From DATBIS01 sp036556805 (GTDB taxonomy: Bacteria; Actinomycetota; UBA4738; HRBIN12), in contig DATBIS010000096.1 in NCBI GenBank assembly GCA_036556805.1, positions 1 to 15,848 on the forward strand: 15,848 bases of DNA. The letters run 5' to 3'. Shown piece after piece: positions 12,934 to 15,848 of this stretch. A program made the position numbers and the translations under genes. How positions within the stretch are numbered: position 1 is the first letter of the stretch; each line of letters opens with the position of its first letter. The notes beneath the pieces are model-generated. The model saw only the letters and a program-made list of their open reading frames with translations. It did no database searches and was not told the DNA's origin.

Positions 12934-14712
12934 ATGACACACGTTCGGCGCAACGTCGCACTGCTCGCGATCGTGGGACTCCTCGTCGGCCTTCCGACCG
13001 GCCTGGCGGGAGCGCAGTCCGCAAGCCCCTCGAACGACCCGATCACGTTCACGATCGGGACCACCTCCGACATTCGCACCGTGAACCCGTTCCGCACCGT
13101 GAACGTCATCGAGGGATGGGTCACCGCCTCGATGTACGACAGCCTCATCGAGAACGACCAGGAGACGCTCGAGCCCGCGCCCGGACTCGCCGAGTCGTGG
13201 GAGCAGAGCGACGACCTCCTTACCTGGACCTTCCACCTTCGGCCCGGCCTGATGTGGAGTGACGGCGTCCCGCTCACCGCGCACGACTTCGTGTGGTTCG
13301 CGAACTTCGTGGTCGACCACGACATCGGCCAGTTCATCGACGGGTTCCCGTATACGGACAGCATCACGGCCTCCGACGACCTCACGATCGAGTGGCGTAC
13401 GACGCGGCCGACGTTCCAGCCGGGTCTGCCGGGGGGCTTCGTCCTTCCCGAGCACGTGTGGAGCACGATGTCGCTGAAGGAGGTCCGTCACTACGACAAC
13501 TTCCCGAACCCGGTCGTATCCGGCGCGTTCACCTTGAGCGAGTGGGAACCCGGCCAGTTCTGGAAGGTCACCGCGAATCCGAACTACTACGGCGCCAAGC
13601 CGAACGTCGACGAGTTCGTCTGGCGGGTCTTCAACACCGACGAGGCCGTCGTGCAGGCGCTCCGCCGCGGCAGCGTCGACTACGCCGAGTACATCCCGGC
13701 CGCGCTGTTCAACAACCTGGAGAACGCGCCGAACGTGACGACCCATGTGGGCGGGGCCGGCCAGTTCACGAACCTCAACTTCAACCTCGACCAGACCGAC
13801 CGGAGCGAGGGCCATCCGGCGCTCCTGGACGTGTCCGTACGGCAGGCGATCGCCCACGCGATCGACCGGCAGTCGTTGATCGACAAGATCCTGTTCGGCT
13901 ACGCGGACCCGGGGACGACGGTCATGATGCCGGCGTTTCCGTACTGGCACTACGAGCCCACCCAAGACGAGCTCATGAACTTCGACCTCGACGAGGCGAA
14001 CCGGCTGCTCGACGATGCCGGGTACGTGGACACGGACCAGGACGGCGTTCGCGAGATGCCGGGCGGCGGTCAGGCGCTCGAGCTCAGGCTGATGACCGTC
14101 GCGAACGACTCCATCGCCTCGAAGGCGACCCCGTTCATCCAGGGATGGCTCCGGCAGATCGGGATCAAGGCGGACGCGGATCCCGTGAACAACGACACGT
14201 TGCTCGACCGCTACTACGACCTGGACTTCGACATGTACATCTACGGGTGGGCGGCGAGCCCGGACCCCGACTTTCTGCTGTCGACGTTCACCACCGACCA
14301 GTGCCTGATCTACAGCGACTCGTGCTGGTCGGACCCGCACTACGACGAGCTGTATCTCGAGCAGCAAAAGGAGACGGACCTCGAGGCGCGCCGCGAGATC
14401 GTGTTCGAGATGCAGCGCTACATCTACGAGCAAGTTCCCGAGATGGTGCTGTGGTACGACCGCGACCTCGAGGCGTACCGGAGCGACCGGTGGACGGGCT
14501 TCGTCGAGTCCCCGTCGCCCGGCGGCTACCTGCTCGACCAGTACACGATGTACTCGATGTCGAGCGTGCGCCCGATCTCCGCGACGGTGGGGACCGCGGC
14601 CGAGGCCGAGGGCGGCATCCCCGGCATGGTGTGGGCGGCGATCGTCGGCGTGGTCCTGCTCGTGCTGATCGGCGGCACGGTGCTCCGGCGGCGTCGGGAT
14701 GAGGGCGCGTGA
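12934..14712 (+). CDS. Dipeptide/oligopeptide ABC substrate-binding protein, C-terminally anchored
   Basis: A 592-residue extracellular solute-binding protein of family 5 (DppA/OppA-like), which captures peptides or similar solutes for the downstream permeases. The ATG at 12934 follows GGAGGG by 8 nt. Residues 1-27 are a Sec signal ending AGA before QSASPS, with no lipobox cysteine. The mature domain begins ITFTIGTTSDIRTVNPF. It has the typical TWTFHLRPGLMWSDGVPLTAHDF segment, then PNYYGAKPNVDEFVWRVF and VRQAIAHAIDRQSLIDKILFG. A membrane helix at about 565-583 (AAIVGVVLLVLIGGTVL) followed by RRRR anchors the C-terminus, so the protein is held by this helix instead of a lipid. Solute specificity cannot be read from sequence. 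Confidence 0.93.
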   Translation: MTHVRRNVALLAIVGLLVGLPTGLAGAQSASPSNDPITFTIGTTSDIRTVNPFRTVNVIEGWVTASMYDSLIENDQETLEPAPGLAESWEQSDDLLTWTFHLRPGLMWSDGVPLTAHDFVWFANFVVDHDIGQFIDGFPYTDSITASDDLTIEWRTTRPTFQPGLPGGFVLPEHVWSTMSLKEVRHYDNFPNPVVSGAFTLSEWEPGQFWKVTANPNYYGAKPNVDEFVWRVFNTDEAVVQALRRGSVDYAEYIPAALFNNLENAPNVTTHVGGAGQFTNLNFNLDQTDRSEGHPALLDVSVRQAIAHAIDRQSLIDKILFGYADPGTTVMMPAFPYWHYEPTQDELMNFDLDEANRLLDDAGYVDTDQDGVREMPGGGQALELRLMTVANDSIASKATPFIQGWLRQIGIKADADPVNNDTLLDRYYDLDFDMYIYGWAASPDPDFLLSTFTTDQCLIYSDSCWSDPHYDELYLEQQKETDLEARREIVFEMQRYIYEQVPEMVLWYDRDLEAYRSDRWTGFVESPSPGGYLLDQYTMYSMSSVRPISATVGTAAEAEGGIPGMVWAAIVGVVLLVLIGGTVLRRRRDEGA

Positions 14713-14756
14713 AGGAGCGGGTCCGGACGCGATCACTGACGTCGTGAGGAGCTGAG

Positions 14757-15734
14757 ATGGGGAGCCGGCGCTACCTCGTCCGCAAGCTCGGGCAGGCCCT
14801 CACGACGATGTTCTTCGTGGTCGTCTTCAACTTCTTCCTGTTCCGCATCATGCCTGCGGACCCGATCAAGCTGCTCACGAAGACGCAGGGGCTGCGGCTC
14901 TCCGAGAGCGACCGGGCCGCGATGATCGCCGACCTCGGCCTGGACAAGCCGCTCCCGCAGCAGTTCTTCGGCTACGTGAACGACTTGGTCCACGGGAGGT
15001 TCGGCGAGACGTTCATCTACCCCGGCCAGTCGGTGAGCAGCGTCTTCCTTCGGTTCCTTTGGCCGACCCTGCTGCTGGTCGGGCTCGCGACGCTGCTGAT
15101 GACCGTGATCGGCCTCTACATGGGGATCAAGGGTGGCTGGAACCGCGGTAGCAAGGGCGACGTGGCGTCGATGGGCTTCTCGCTCGTCCTGTACTCGATG
15201 CCGGAGTGGTGGCTCGGCCTGATGTTGCTGGTGTTGTTCGCCACGATCCTCGGCTGGTTCCCCCAGGGCGGCTTCAAATCGACGACCGAGCTCACCGGCA
15301 TGACGCACGTCGTGGACGTGCTCAACCACATGTTCTTACCGATGCTCACGCTCACGCTCGCGTACCTCGGCGAGTACTACATCGTGATGCGCTCCTCGCT
15401 GCTCGAGGTGCTGGGCGAGGACTACATCACCACGATCCGCGCGAAGGGCGTTCGCGAGAAGGACGTGCTGTGGCGCCACGCGGTGCGGAACGCACTGCTG
15501 CCGACCGTGGCGCTCGTCGCGCTGGGCTTCGGCTTCGTGATCGGCGGCGCGGTCACGGTGGAGCTGGTGTTCTCGTATCCCGGCCTCGGACTGCTGACGT
15601 TCGAGGCGCTCAACTCGCAGGACTTCGCGCTCCTGCAGGGCATGTTCATCTTCTTCAGCCTCGCCGTCGTGGTCGCGAACCTCATCGCCGACCTCACGTA
15701 CGGCTGGCTCGACCCGAGAGTGCGGAGCGCCTGA
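14757..15734 (+). CDS. DppB/OppB-type peptide ABC permease
   Basis: A 325-residue inner-membrane permease of a dipeptide/oligopeptide-type importer. It has the usual first helix (about 12-32) followed by MPADPIKLL and the DLGLDKPLPQQFFGY region of DppB proteins. Five more helices follow, with the EAA loop EDYITTIRAKGVREKDVLWR and then HAVRNALLP (about 221-250), which docks the ATPase. It ends in a last helix and LDPRVRS, the standard family terminus, so it is full length. The ATG at 14757 has AGGAG 5 nt upstream and lies 44 bp after the binding-protein gene. Its stop overlaps the ATG of the next permease by one base (TGATG). Confidence 0.96.
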   Translation: MGSRRYLVRKLGQALTTMFFVVVFNFFLFRIMPADPIKLLTKTQGLRLSESDRAAMIADLGLDKPLPQQFFGYVNDLVHGRFGETFIYPGQSVSSVFLRFLWPTLLLVGLATLLMTVIGLYMGIKGGWNRGSKGDVASMGFSLVLYSMPEWWLGLMLLVLFATILGWFPQGGFKSTTELTGMTHVVDVLNHMFLPMLTLTLAYLGEYYIVMRSSLLEVLGEDYITTIRAKGVREKDVLWRHAVRNALLPTVALVALGFGFVIGGAVTVELVFSYPGLGLLTFEALNSQDFALLQGMFIFFSLAVVVANLIADLTYGWLDPRVRSA

Positions 15735-15848
15735 TGGCCGACACCAGGATCGAGACGCCCGAGGCCCAGCCGGCCCCGCAGCCCGCTCGGCCGAGGCGCA
15801 CGCCCCGGCAGATCAAGGCCGCCCGGCGCCGCGCGACCGCGCGGCGCC
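15734..15848 (+). CDS. Start of a DppC/OppC-type peptide ABC permease (partial)
   Basis: The first 38 codons of the next cistron, cut by the right edge. The ATG at 15734 shares one base with the DppB stop. The visible part is a hydrophilic tail rich in Pro, Ala and Arg (PEAQPAPQPARPRRTP, then many Arg) with no membrane helix yet. DppC-type permeases often have a cytoplasmic N-terminal tail, and this gene position nearly always holds the second permease, so identity rests mainly on context. ATPase genes (DppD/DppF type) are expected further right. Confidence 0.7.
   Translation, partial: MADTRIETPEAQPAPQPARPRRTPRQIKAARRRATARR

Noticed and set aside
1..15848. CRISPR arrays, insertion sequences, integrases, rRNA or tRNA genes
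   Set aside because: No spaced direct repeats, transposase motifs or RNA-gene patterns were seen on either strand.

Overview
This is a high-GC bacterial chromosome segment with densely packed genes, very short gaps and many GTG or TTG starts. Codon third positions are so GC-biased that the reverse strand of most genes stays open for hundreds of codons. The GC bias, the DUF5317 and DUF4446 families, a canonical Sec/lipoprotein export style and the lack of outer-membrane genes fit an uncultured, probably actinobacterial (Actinomycetota-like) lineage. That placement is an inference; no marker gene for fine taxonomy was resolved beyond serS.

Layout, left to right. (1) 1-2565, minus: the N-terminal 855 codons of a very large secreted metzincin (HExxHxxGxxH) with Ig-like modules, running off the left edge. 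(2) 2705-4882, plus, divergent from it: a soluble protein of five tandem PAS/PAC units with no output domain. (3) 7148-4891, minus: an operon DUF4446 membrane protein > bactofilin > seryl-tRNA synthetase, translationally coupled, behind a recognisable promoter (TTGGGC-18-TATACT) decorated with two CTGCG...CGCAG palindromes. (4) 7385-7284, minus: a 33-residue signal-peptide-like micro-ORF with a near-perfect Shine-Dalgarno. (5) 7560-9667, plus: a coupled pair, DUF5317 membrane protein and multi-spanning sensor histidine kinase without a cognate regulator nearby. (6) 12783-9664, minus: an operon of a beta-propeller lipoprotein, an ABC ATPase and an ABC-2 permease, whose leader has interleaved complementary arms, one covering the ribosome-binding site. 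(7) 12934 to the right edge, plus: a dipeptide/oligopeptide ABC importer operon (substrate-binding protein with an unusual C-terminal membrane anchor, DppB-type permease, start of a DppC-type permease).

Functionally the window is mostly cell-surface and signalling: a secreted protease, peptide uptake, an ABC export unit with a surface lipoprotein, a membrane kinase, a multi-PAS sensor and a cytoskeletal bactofilin, with serS the one core housekeeping gene. The least explained pieces are the micro-ORF facing the DUF5317-kinase pair, the palindromes in the DUF4446-bactofilin-serS promoter, the leader of the lipoprotein-ABC operon and the output-less penta-PAS protein. No tRNA, rRNA, CRISPR array, transposase or integrase was seen, and no gap without a gene exceeds 300 bases.
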